From: Paralvinella palmiformis
Taxonomy: Eukaryota; Annelida; Polychaeta; Terebellida; Alvinellidae
Reading direction: 5' to 3'
Assembly (NCBI GenBank): GCA_025642065.1
Contig: JAODUP010000578.1
Span: 124,001-188,000 of the forward strand
Length of the DNA: 64,000 bases
The notes below the pieces were generated by a model that saw only the letters and a program-made list of their open reading frames with translations, was not told the DNA's origin and made no database searches. The position numbers were made by a program, and so were the translations under genes. Numbering within the stretch: the first letter of the stretch is position 1; each line of letters starts with the position of its first letter. Positions 1 through 13,360 of the stretch are shown here, in pieces.

Positions 1-575
1 ATTTCTACATACAAAAATGTTATGATGTTAAATGTTAACATTTTATCACCACTTAAATAGCCGAACAACAAACAACGGATGATAATGGAGTGAAATGACA
101 ACTGAAATGCCGTTCAGTCTTTGACTGACTGAAATGAATATCCACAATCTGAAGGTACGTGATCAACAATGCAAGCAGCTTCAATTGTGCATCTAATACC
201 TCACATCCAATGCTTAAGCTACAGATAGCCCAGTAAACCTTTAATAAAGTTTATGATCACCAATTTGAAAGATGAATCCATAGCACTGTTAAATTAGTTT
301 GAAGTGTTGTTGTTGTTTGCAATATAATAATTTTTGGTTGATAGAACTGCCTCTTTTCTTTTATTCATGTCTTATGTCACATAAGAAGAACATGACAATT
401 CCATAGATTAAAAGATCACGTTAAAGGCTGGAACAACTCTCAAACTGTCAAAGGCACAAATAAAATGTGAAATCCATTCTCACCTTAAATCACACGCGCA
501 GAAACATTAATGACAAATAACTGTAAAATTCCCAGAAACTGGCCATAGAGTAGGTTCATCCAAAAAGTAACGTAC
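1..575 (-). other. DMXL intron 8 (partial)
   Basis: AT-rich sequence between exon 8 and the left edge. I see no coding or repeat feature that I can support. Confidence 0.7.
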
Positions 576-761
576 CTGATGTGGTGCAGTCTGTGCATAA
601 ATCTTTTTTTGTGTCTCTGCGTGTGATACATTGGGTTCTGCGCTGCCGATGGATCTAACTGATAGACGTCAACCAAACCATCTTCGGGTAGGATAGTCTC
701 ACACCATATGCGACAGATGTTGTCACGGCAACTTGTTATCAGCATGTTTGCAACGGAGCCC
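576..761 (-). CDS. DMXL2: DMXL coding exon 8 (last exon inside the window)
   Basis: 186 nt, phase 2 at both ends, acceptor TTTGTAG and donor GTACGT. It encodes GSVANMLITSCRDNICRIWC and ETILPEDGLVDVYQL, then a basic stretch RHKKRFMHRLHHI, paralleling human GSVCNVLLTSCHDGVCRLWA and RHKDRIQHALETIHH. The next exon lies off the left edge. Confidence 0.94.
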
Positions 762-3700
762 CTACAAAAGTTAGAAATGATGAACTGGCGAGTTCCTTCA
801 AACAACTGTTGAAGTACGTACCGTCTTTCCCTTTAGATAATCTGCAGTTTTACCACTTCAAAATGGTCCTAAAATTTTGAATGCAGATTATATACGGAAG
901 CACTAATGATGGACCTTTCTTCCCCCCCCCCCCCAAGATTTTTATTCAAAGTATGCAACAGTCAAACAATATATGACCTGGTATAAGCACTCAGTTACGT
1001 TCATGTGCCTATCTTCATGCTTTTTATGACTAATATTTTAGAGTTCTAATGATCACAGAATGACGATACCTAAAAAAAGCCCTTATTTATATTACTGATG
1101 TGCAAACATTTATTTCAGATTTTTTGTTGGGGGAGGGGGTTATTATGCCTTTACCGACTGGCTGGGGTTAGATGGTGATTAAACGGATAGTTTGGCATAG
1201 CATGCTTCGTTTAAATGTTAACAAATGTTTTAAGCGCTTTCATCACTGCTGATTATACATAGGAAGATTACCACTAATTTAAACACAAATTACGGATGCG
1301 GGTTATACATGAGTGTGGATATTATATGGGAAAAGATGGTAAGAACAACTGGAACATGAAAAATATGTGTCTAAGAACAGACACATAAGTTTACGCAAGT
1401 CTTTCTTTTGCGCATTTTATACAGACATCCTAATAAGACATACTGTATATACTCGTGTAAAGTTGCACTTTATATAATACAAAATCGACACCAAAATCGT
1501 ATGCATCTTATACACTGGTACAATAATATTGTTTTTCAACCTTAATAATGAATATATGAACAAAAAATAAATTAATTAGGTGTGTTTTCTCTGTTGTCTT
1601 TCTAAGCCAGACTTAATCTTAATAATAGCAATGATTATTTAATCTGATGCTCTAATTAGTGACATGATGACAAAGACGAGTCGTTACTATTGAGATATGT
1701 GAGCGTGTGTAATTGAACAGAACGGTAAATGAGGCCACACAAAGAATGACCATAGAAGCCACATCAAAGGAAAACAATTACAGCAAACACACTCTGTTAA
1801 TTACTTCCAAAGCTGACACATGGGAACTACTAATAGTAATAAACTGCGTCAAACAGCATTACAGAAATGAATGCACGCAGCAGGCAGGCAACTTGAAGTG
1901 GCCATTGCTACCTATCATAACACAGTGGGTGAAAACAGCCTGGGATTAAAAAAGATGATGTATTGTGTGCTGAACAGCACGACAAATCTGACACTGACTC
2001 CGAAGAAGAAGGTGACGATATGTATGATGACACACAAACAGATACAGCAGATGTTCTGTGAAGAGAGTGATGATGATGAATTAGTGGGTTTGAACTAATA
2101 TTGCTGATAATTTGCAGATTTTGGTGCATCTTATATGCAGGTTCGACTACAGAGGGGCTTATTGGTCCAAGACACATGTGTCTTATCCTCAAGTGCGACT
2201 TATACACGAGTATATAAGGTAGTTCATTTCAGATGAAATTAATGCTTTTTTGGAACATTACACAGGTTTTTAAAATACTGAATAAAATCATAACACATAC
2301 AAGTACTTGCCTGAAACAGATTATTGCTTCTGCAGTGAAAAAACAAGTTTTTTTGGTGATAAAATGTGATATGCTAATAAGAGTGGGTTTCTGTTGTTTT
2401 GAAAATGGATTTAGTTTTTCTAACCTAACATTCATATTTATTAATTTTTACTGGACACAGATCTGAGACCTCACTCAGGAAAGAGTTAATGTATCACCTG
2501 CTGTTGAAACCAAAGGGAAGAAATTGAAATGAAAGAGCAAATATTTCTTGAAAACACCTAAAATCACTCAAAGTATTAAATTATGCCAAGTTTAAAAAAG
2601 AAAATTAGCAAAGTAAACTTTCTTGAATCGGTATATTGATGACTTCACATTTTTCTTTGATGGTGTACAAATTAAAATCACCTTTAGTGCGAGAAGACAC
2701 TGATGGAATCATGGGCCAAGTGATGACTGTCTAAATTTTCAGATACCTTTGTTTTATTCTTTAGCTTGAATTCCAAAGGTGTTTTCGTGCAATGTGACAA
2801 GTGAATTTTGATTCTTATAGGACACAAGGATACCAGGAAACATTTTTGATAATCAGGCAAGGCTAAGGATGCATTATTTGATCATCTGTCACTTTATGAT
2901 CATTTCACATGCAAATTTCGATAACAAGCTAGTTGTTACTGATACTGAAATCAGGATATCCACACGTTTTCAAGTCACAGAAAACACATACCCACTGGGC
3001 CCAGACCACTGATAAAAACATCAACTTCTTGACCAAGATTTGCCAATTTTCACTCACTATGACATCAGTTATGAATGTGGGCAGTAAACGATCATTCTTG
3101 GGACTGGTTTCTATGAAACCCAAGAAATACAATTTCTGTCCAGAATTTGTTGAGCAGTGATGTTGCAGTTAGTTAGAGCATTGGACTCATAACTGAAAGG
3201 TCGTGGGTTTGAGCCTCCGAGGCTGCAATGGTGTCACATGGCGACTGGTTCAGTCAGCCAGAAATGAGAACCTAGCAGCACGTGATGGCTAGGTGTCTGA
3301 GTATCGTTTTGCGCCTATAATGGTGGCATGCATTGTATGCCCCTTGTTAGTTGAGATGTGTGCTGGATTGGAACAGGTCTGAGTCAGGGATAATAATACT
3401 GTAAAACACCTTAGAGCTGCTATTTAGCTGGATAGGGCTAATGATTACCGAAGCTTATATACCAAATTTTTCAATATATTTATATTAGGTTTTTATCAGC
3501 ACAAACGTAATCTTGCTAGTTCGCTTTCATCACCAAAGGCCACACAAAGAAAGAAAAGGTCGGTTTAGAGAGATAGATGGTTGGTTGTCTCAAGTTTCAC
3601 AAGAGACACTGTCCAGTACTGAATGACTGAGTTCTCTGTCTAGCCTATGACACTGGTCACACATGGGATGTGTTAATATTTGTAGCACAATAGTGTTAAA

Positions 3701-6700
3701 ATATGGAGTAAGAAACAGAAAGGATTCATTTTCAGTATGGTCAACTTCACGTGGGACAGCTTGTTCATTACCAGAACTTAGTAACTTGCTAAAAGGGAAT
3801 ATACGCAGATGGCTACCGGGGAAACGAAATTGGAATCACACATTAATTAATGGTTAACATAGGATAATACATATTTTCCATTCCTTCTCATTTTAATAAC
3901 TATTCCTGAAACTGCCTTTGGTACATTAAAATTACTATCGTAATGCATTGTTCTAGTTTGTCTGGCTAGATCCCAAATGGCAACTTCTATCATAGGTTTA
4001 AATATTTTGTACACTCACCCAGATACAGTAAAGATTAAATAAACTTGCCCAGTAAATGAAATAAATCACCAGAACCATTGAGAACCGGTGTTAATGGAGC
4101 ACATAATTTGTTTATAAGCAAGGTATCAGAACATAATCTGACTAAATTAATAGACTCAGTTATGCTGCAACCAGTAATTTTAGGATCCCAAAGATCACAA
4201 TATAATGAGATTTGCTGCAATTTACATGCCAATAAATGACATGGTGTAGAAATAATTCATAAAGAAAACTCTCCCAAAATTAGTGAGCTATGTTTGATAT
4301 TTGAAGTTGTTAGTTAGCCTCGGTGATGGTCACACTTAAGACATATGGCTGAGCGGCAAGTCACTATAGAAACAAAACCCACAAATACAGGTATGAGCCA
4401 GATTTGATTCCATAACCTGGTAATTCGCGGTGGACTGCTCTAATGAATGTGCCACGAGAGCACTCTACTACGATGATTCCATAGTTAAGTTATTTATAGA
4501 TCTGACAGTGATAAGATCCCGTCAGAACAACGTTAAGCGATCACCAGAGACGTTGTAGAGAGCAATTTACCTTGGCATATATCTGCTGGTCTTTCTCCAA
4601 GTGAATCCTGTCACTGAACGAGGATGTGCCACATAAACATATGAATAATTGAACTCTTCCTTCTTCGGGCTCAGGCTATCCGCATGTGTCAAAGGGAGCT
4701 GGACTGGAAATGACAACATAACAGCTGCTATATGATGGGATAAGTCTAGAAGAGCCGGACGCATCTACACAGCAATGATATGGTGTGTGGGTGTGCATGT
4801 GCGTGTTTTTTGTAAAGAACTGAGAATCATTTTCTTAAGTTTAAGTGAATACCGAGAGAGTTACCTTTCTTGTTCTCGTACCAGATCTTGACCAGACGAT
4901 CGTTCTGAAACAGATAACGTACAGCATCAATTCTAAATGCAGTCGACCAATGGCATAGACTGGACCAAATGCGAACTAATAGCCTCAGAGCCTATGAATG
5001 AGATACACGAGTTCCTGAACCTCTTGACAGAAGCCTCAAGATGAGCAAGCAATCATCGCTCAGAATGGCTTATGTGTAGTAGATATTGCACATCTGCAAA
5101 CATGTTTACATTCATACATCAAAAAGCGTGCACAGACACAACAACAAAGCGGCCCTTAAGGAAAAATAGTCTCTTAATGTTAGGCTAATGTATAGTTTGT
5201 CTTAACTAAAGCAATTCACAATATGGCACTATTGTGTATTATATGCTCCAAACTCATAAACTAAATGAAGTACCATTTGTAAAGTGGGTTTTCTTCCAAA
5301 TTAAAACATACGCAAAACACTACTAAGTGACTTATATGATCAAATACGGCTAATTAATTAAGCGAGAGTATCTCGCGTGCTACTAAGATTTTTGCAAAGC
5401 ATAATTACAGCAGGCACACAGATTAAATGTCATACTTTTTTAATTTTATAATTATCACTCTAGATGGGGAAAGGGATAAAATAATAAGACATAAAACATC
5501 ACAATCATTACATTGCATGGTTTCAAAAGCCAAATTTGGCCAGTTAATAAAGGTCACGGCAAACTGGTTTTAAATATAGTCACACACATTTAATTTAATT
5601 TATTCAGATCTTTTTATTAGCACTCTAGATAGTGGGAAGGGGCAATATAATATAATATAATATATAAAAATATAATATAATTTAAAATAATATAATATAA
5701 TATAATATAACATAATATAATATAATATGAAATGATATAATATAAGAGTGAAGATTAGCCAACAGCCATGACAGTACCTTGCCAATTGAAGCAAAGAGCA
5801 GACCATCAGGTGAGAAACGTATCAGTGTCACCGGTATCGATGTCTGACACCTCCAGATACACGACCACTCCAGGACATCATCGTGCTCCTCCAGGAAGAA
5901 CTCCACGCCGGCGTCATCTTCTTGTGCAGCCGTCTGGTCCGGACTCTGCCACAACTGGATCTGGTCTCCGGCTGTCAGCAGCTTCGAACCTGAAACGACC
6001 AGGGATCTGGTGTAGAGAATTATACCGATGAAATGAGAACATCGGTTTCTCAAGTGCAGTGAATCGGTCTGCCAACTGTCAGGCTTCATTAAAGACCACA
6101 TACAGGTAAAACGGTATATGGAACAGCCTACAAATGGAGTATACACCAACTGACATTCTTGAGCAATATAGCGTATAATTGAGGGAGAAATAAACAAAGA
6201 AAAGGCGTAAACAAGGCGTAAACAAAATGACTAAGTTTAAAATATTAAGTAAAAATACGTTTATACAATTGTTTTTAATAAACCTTTTAAAAATTGTAGT
6301 AGTGTTTTTTTTTTTAGGGGGGGATGAATATGAATTGCTGAGTGCAAGAACATCTCATAAAGCACAACTGGAAATATGTGATGCGGACGAAAGATTTGAA
6401 CAAGTGGCCAGAATTCTCAAATGGTGCTTAAACTGTGTAGATGAGAAATAGTTCCTCAACACAAAATATCTCGTCCATTTCAAATCACCGATAATAATCT
6501 CACACTTTAACCCGACCCAGTAGGCCAGTGTGTCATCTGTGTTTCATAAGCAGCCCAACGTTATTGTTAGTCATTCTTTAAGCCAGACACACTCCACAAA
6601 GTACTAACACAGCTCATTTCTTGCACCCTTCAAGTCACGCGCCGACATTAATCACGTTATGTGATACCAGATTATGCGTGACATACCCAGTCCTGATAAA

Positions 6701-6865
6701 TGAGATAACATTAATGAGTATGATGCTTTCCGATGACATTAGTTATGTCGGTCTGTGTGTCAGTCAGTATATTTGTACAATACTCGAAGAAGTCCAGTTA
6801 AAAAAGTACCTGACTCACATACAAACACAGACTTACAGATGGACAAAAGAACACACTCACTCTCA

Positions 6866-6900
<35 letters not shown>

Positions 6901-9900
6901 CAAGGTTTGAAATTTAACTATGTTATAATGTCATCCTTACACGATCTGAAAATATTCAAGTTTGTTATGGGGACATCAATGAGTCAGTGCATGAGTGAGT
7001 GAGTGAGTGAGTGAGTGAGTGAGTGACTATGTTAGTATAGTTAGTTAGCAGACACCACCCCTCTCGCCTCCATTCCCTGAACAGATACCATAAACGTAAC
7101 ATCAATTGAGATTATATTAAAATAAAATGAGATGAAGGACCTGCTTCCAAACTAAACAAGCAAATGACCAACAGGCACAAGATATGATATGTGTAGTCCA
7201 TGGCTTCAAACAGTCAATAACTGACACACCACATCTAGCTCTGTTCAATTCAATTCAATTTGTTTATTTCAACATTCATAATACATAATTTTAATGAAAT
7301 CAAATACATGTAGAATGTTGAAAAGGAGGATGCTTGAAGCATTGCTTATATAATGCTTATATAATGCATCCCCCCCCCCCCTGTGTGACATATCCAGACA
7401 ATGTGCTCGCTAATATCACAGGTGTAGCTGAGAAAAACATAGCACAGCCAGAAGTTAGTCATTAAACAAATGGTTTATTTATTTAGAAAAAATGGGGATA
7501 AAATTGAATGAAAATGCTAAGCGAACTACTGTGGAGAGGCGGCTGATATTAACAAACACCGAGGACAAAACAACTTGTCGTGATGGCTGTTTCAGAACTG
7601 CTTCAGCGACGGAGTAATTAATCATCGGCTGATAGAGTTATTACCTTTAACAAGATGATAAAGGCCATTGATTTTAGATGAATATTTTCTACCTGAATAA
7701 ACGAGGTAATTTATCCTGGGTTTTTAGTGTCATCAAGGCCTATTCAAAATTCTCAACATTATCACAGACATTTAAAGAGAAGACATGTTCTAATGGAGAT
7801 GGTTTCAGAAATGCAGATGAAAATTTAAAAACAAACAACACCCTGTAATGCTCTACCAGCAGCCCTCATAAGCCATGTCTCATAGTGATCTCATGATCCA
7901 TGGTGAACAACAAAAACTCAAAAACAAAAAACATGCCATTAACCACAAATACCAAAATGGAAGTGTACTGACTTTACAACAAACCAAAAATAAAACCAGC
8001 AATTGGAACGTGTCTGGTTGGTCAGTCCTCCAATAAAATTTATTCATAAATACGTGCACTTGGTAGGCTAAATGGGCCGAGTGACCTTCAAAGGTAATGA
8101 AGCAGTCAGAGATGAAACACCGTTCAGATATGCCCAAGCCGAGATTCGAACACGGGTGGTAGTCATCTGTGGTCCACGGGGGCGCCCGACAAGGAGAACA
8201 ATGTCACCATAAACTAAACATTTTGTACACCTCTGATGAAGTTCCTAAATGTCAATGGGGTCTTATGTGAAACATCTGAAAACCTCATGGTATCTACGTC
8301 AAAACGTTTATCAAGTTTCCCGGTGTGTTTATCTTATAGAGGTTACAGAGTCTCGCCATAAATTCTCCACATCCTAGTCTCATAGGGAATGACATCCATG
8401 CGAGGAACCGACCACGCCGATCACCACCAACTTCCCTGGAAAGGATTCCATTCCGTTTTGAAGCCACGCCAATCCGGAAGAAGGGTGCCATACCCTGCCA
8501 GACAGTAAAGCACCGTGTTAACCGTTTCCCAATCCCATAGGTACTATTCGTTCCAAGTCACTAAGATATGCTATCCTCAGACTGGACATAAATTTTTTAA
8601 AGTGTTAATTAATTGGTAGAGTACATATCAGAGACTCATTAACCTCCTGCGATTCGACTGAAACCCACATAATACATTTTATTATCGGTCGAGTTGAGTT
8701 CAGACCCATGGGGATGTCCGATAAGGGAAACCTACAACCTGGAGGTCTGCAATGCAGTAGTCTGACGACTACACCATTGGAACACCCACATTATGTTATG
8801 CGAAACCACGTCGTAGTTGATTAACTAGATGAACGCATTTATTATATAAATGGCTCGATACGTTAGTGATTCCGATGAACGTGTTTTGTTAATCAAATCC
8901 ACGTGGCTTTACAAACTTGTAGGCCTTAAAGGAATGGGGTTGTCGCTGGGTTATACCGTTTGGTTCCTCGCTATTAATGAACCAACGCCAGCCAGGTATG
9001 AACAAGTCGATAGTGACTCACAACCATCAAAACATTGTTTTAATCACGTGAAGTGTAACGAGCAAACACAAACTCAAAGCTCTCGGCATTCGGTGGATGA
9101 AAGCAATTATCCCCCAACCATGAAAACATCTTACAGCCTCTGAAGGTTTTCAAAGCAGGAGAGTGGAAAAATGGTCTCTTGATTGGGTAGTGTGAATTTT
9201 TAAAAGACTTTCTGCGAGGAGCCTTGATGAAAGAATGCGTAGGATTGTCAAAGAGAGGAGCGGCCCCGTCTGTCATCGCTTATCATCCCAATGTCATAAA
9301 GGTATCACTGTATGTCATCACTGTCATCATCATCAGCGGCAGCATCATTATCATATTAACCAACCAACACATAACGCCAACATCACAACACATCGGGCAA
9401 CACATTCTACTCCCTAAACCATGTGCATACTTATAAACATGAACAGCGTGCACGATAACGTGATTACCTTCTTGATTCAGAGAGAGGGCCAGAACTTGGC
9501 ATGATGTCTCTATTGTGCCAGTGTGATACCAGTGATAGTCCAAATGCTGCCAGAGAGAAACACACATCAAATAATCAATAGGCTACCATGACAACAATTT
9601 ACTTAAATATATACAGGCTACAGTCACCCACCATCATAGCAACGAGTTTTCTGAAAATGATAGATTAAAATTAGTAAAAAGCAATATTTGCACCTTCACC
9701 GAAACAGTAAAACATGACAACAAAATTAAATAAAGTTCATACAAAGACAGGAAAGTATTTATATTTATCACATTCGAAGGTTTTATGTACAAAATGAATT
9801 TTCCAAGGTATTTTAATGCCAATTTACGGCAGTTTGACAGAAACTGATGAACCAAACTAACGAGTGATATTTTAACGGCTGTATGTAAAATGATTTAGGC

Positions 9901-11561
9901 AAAAATTTAAATACTCTTTTATGATTTTCCAGGGGGACATAGCAAATTACAATGGCTTTTCTAAGGTTCTATTTATCTAAAACAAAATTCAAAAGAACCA
10001 TATACACAATGAATCTTATTCAATACATACTTCTTTATATATATTAAACAATCTGAAGTAATGGGTCATAACAAAATGAACACTGTGACTTAAACGTGTC
10101 AAAGGCTTGTTAACCTGCCCCAACATTTATTTCTTTGTACAGTGACCAGGAAATACCTTTTTTGGAAAATTGTGCGCACGAATTAAAAAAAGGAAGCATT
10201 TTAATGAAGACTTTAACACATCGGACGGTCAATCATCATAGAGAGCTGGGGATTTTTGGAGGCGCCACTGTTTACATTGACCCACAAGCATAATTTGTTA
10301 CTGACACATAAAGAAGGGGTACTCACGTGAACACTGTCATGATGTAACAACGGCGTCGGCTCAAATACACAAACCTTCTGTCCGTAAGATGCGACAATCT
10401 GAAATGAACAAAGTTACTACATGTCATTTACGAGCACGGAATTAAGGATAGGCATATAGTAGCGATGTTCAACACATAGTCAATTCTGTTGGAGAATTTT
10501 TTCAAGATGGTTTCAACTTGCAGAAAGCTAACGTAACAAAGATGTTTATTCATCCATTCTTCATTGAAGTGAGTTGAGTTGTTCAGTATTGGTACTGGTC
10601 ACATTTGGGACACATGGACGCGGGGTGATGACAGAGGGATAACATATCTCACAAGCATAGGTATGAGCTAGATTCGAACCCACAACCTGAAGATTTGCAG
10701 TGCAGTGCTCTAATCAATGCACCATTGGAATGTCCCAGATGCTTCAAAGATATTGACACAATGTATATTTCCACAACATGCTTTAAAGATATTGACACAA
10801 TATATCTCCACACACACACTCACAGTGGTTTTCCATCATCAACAAATATTTTTACATTATTTGTGCTACACCATCTGGTCGTTGTCATCTTGTACAGCAT
10901 GTGAAACATTGCTATACAATATGTTAAGTGTATAATGGCAGATAAATATATTGTATGGAGTTGGAAATATGCAAGGATTTCTGCCATCAGTGATGTTATA
11001 AATTGTGGCATGAGATAAATGCTACACAGTAAAAATACTTGCAGGAAAATAATATTAAACAGCCCGATTAACTTATTTCCAGTAAAATTGAATTCTTTTG
11101 AATAGTTTTATTTCAAACATCATCATAAATCATTATATGGTTTATGTATTATTCTATAAAGTATATACACGTCTGGAGGTGTATTTCTATGCATTTGTCA
11201 AACTCAGTTCCCCCAATTTGGGAGGCTTAACAATATGTAAAGAAAACAAACAATGATAATTGACTTTACAGTTGACCAGACTGAGGTGAAAGAAGTGGCT
11301 CAAATCTTAGACACCCAGCATTAGGATCAACAGTACAAATCCTTACTACAGTTTTAATGAATCTATCCATTATGTAGGCAACAGACTTTAAAAGAAAAAC
11401 AAAATGGCAGCTAGTAATAGCCAAATGATCAATGATGTGTTCATGTTTTATAAAAAAAAATTCAGCTGCACAAAATTAATGAATTAATTTATATAATATA
11501 ATATAGTTTACAAAACTTCCTTTATACATCAAGTATACAAAGGAAATCCACGGCACAAATG

Positions 11562-11606
<45 letters not shown>

Positions 11607-12824
11607 TTAAATGTCAATATCAATTTAAAACTGATATCAATTTCAGAAGGAAAAGGCTATATAATAATACTATATATGTGACGCATACAACAGAAAATAC
11701 ATAACACTAGAATTATTTGTATCATTAGTATGTTGACATATAAATCAACTGCCTGCTTTGTTTCCACGAATATTCTTTGTTCAATGTTTGAGACTTGTTG
11801 AATGGAAATATTTTCTCTGAACATGGCCTAAAGCACTTAGTAAATGTGTGTAAATTTTTGATTGCTCACTTTAAATATATGTATATTCACGACGAATGCA
11901 CGTGCATGCACACTGCAGGTGCTGCCATCATCCAGATATGTATATATTATTCATATATTTCCTGACTCCCTTCACTCATACATCGTACGCTCCAGTGGTA
12001 GGTGAGTTGGCTAGCACCGTCAGCGAGATGTTGGAAGAGATCAGAACTCCAATATTGATGACAATAATGATGTGTGTCGAATAATCTCCGCCGATAAAAC
12101 ATTGACCTACGGCTGAGGTTAGGATGGTTAATTAATATCTCGCATCGGTAAAGAATAGAACTGATATAAATTCGGTTTACTTTTTTCTTATTGTTAATCA
12201 GAAACCAATCTTCACAACGGAAACGAAACACTTTAAAATAATAAGCTTATTCGGTCAGATTATCTAAATTTTTAGCCAATCAGTGAATGGATGGATGGAT
12301 GAATCTTGTTTAACGCCACATCGGCACAATTTGGACCATTCAGTGTCCTAGAACGTTTGGAAATAAAACCGTATTAATATAAAAGGGTAATAAGCCGGAT
12401 TACTGGCATCAATAAAAGCTATTTATAAGCTAAAAAGTAAATTGTTAAATATAAAGGATAAAGCCAGTCAATGAACTAAGACAGAAAAATAAATGATCAA
12501 AAACAATCTGATAATTAAAAAGCATCACTAGTACGTACTGGATAACTTTATGTCCGATAGGCTGTAGTTTGGGATAAGGGTGTGGTCCCGAGTTGTGTCC
12601 TGTTATACAACATTATAAGAGGTGTCTAAGAGGAGATGACATCAAATGACCATTTGTGCCAGTGTGTCATTAAATCATACTTTTGTTACTCGCTCATGCA
12701 TTAATGATGGGTTTCTTTTTATTACGTACATGACGTATTAGAGATGTATGGAAAGGCATTGGCTCTGGAAGGTGAAAACTATAATTCCACCATTGAAAAG
12801 GTTCATCAGGTTAACACACATACA

Positions 12825-12860
<36 letters not shown>

Positions 12861-13041
12861 TGATTGATGTTTTATGGCTACTTTTGTGCACATGGTGGGC
12901 TAAATGGGCCGAGTGACCTCCAAAGGTAATGAATCGAAGTCAAAGATGAAATACAGATATGCCCACGTTAAGATTCGAACTCAGATGGTAGTGATCTGTA
13001 ATCCAACGCGCTACCAGTTAGACCACGGAGGCGCCCCCCAC

Positions 13042-13072
<31 letters not shown>

Positions 13073-13329
13073 CATATGTCTCATTGAAAAGGAACATGTG
13101 TGATAGCCCCAGATTTTGAGATTCATCCTCAAATATTGTGGTCTCTCTCAATCTCTCTGTCTGTTTGAGTGTGTATGTGGGACAATATATCTTTCAAGTA
13201 AATCACATCACCCACACTCCGAAGCAAATCAATCATAAACTGGTCGGCGTTGGCGACGAACTGGGGGGCCATCTCCACGCTAATTACTCAATCGGTCAAA
13301 ATAAAACCGTCTAACGGCATCATTCAAAC

Positions 13330-13360
<31 letters not shown>

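Larger units (their letters stand above)
762..4570 (-). other. DMXL intron 7
   Basis: A 3.8 kb intron. It contains a C homopolymer near 934, a pogo-like transposon relic (1443-2219), a family-2 SINE (3158-3440) and a family-3 SINE (4310-4462). I see no gene in the remainder. Confidence 0.7.
5990..9467 (-). other. DMXL intron 4
   Basis: A 3.5 kb intron with CA and GAGT microsatellites, a possible LINE tail (7243-7330), a C homopolymer near 7371, one family-1 SINE (8051-8188) and one family-3 SINE (8682-8790). I see no gene. Confidence 0.65.
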
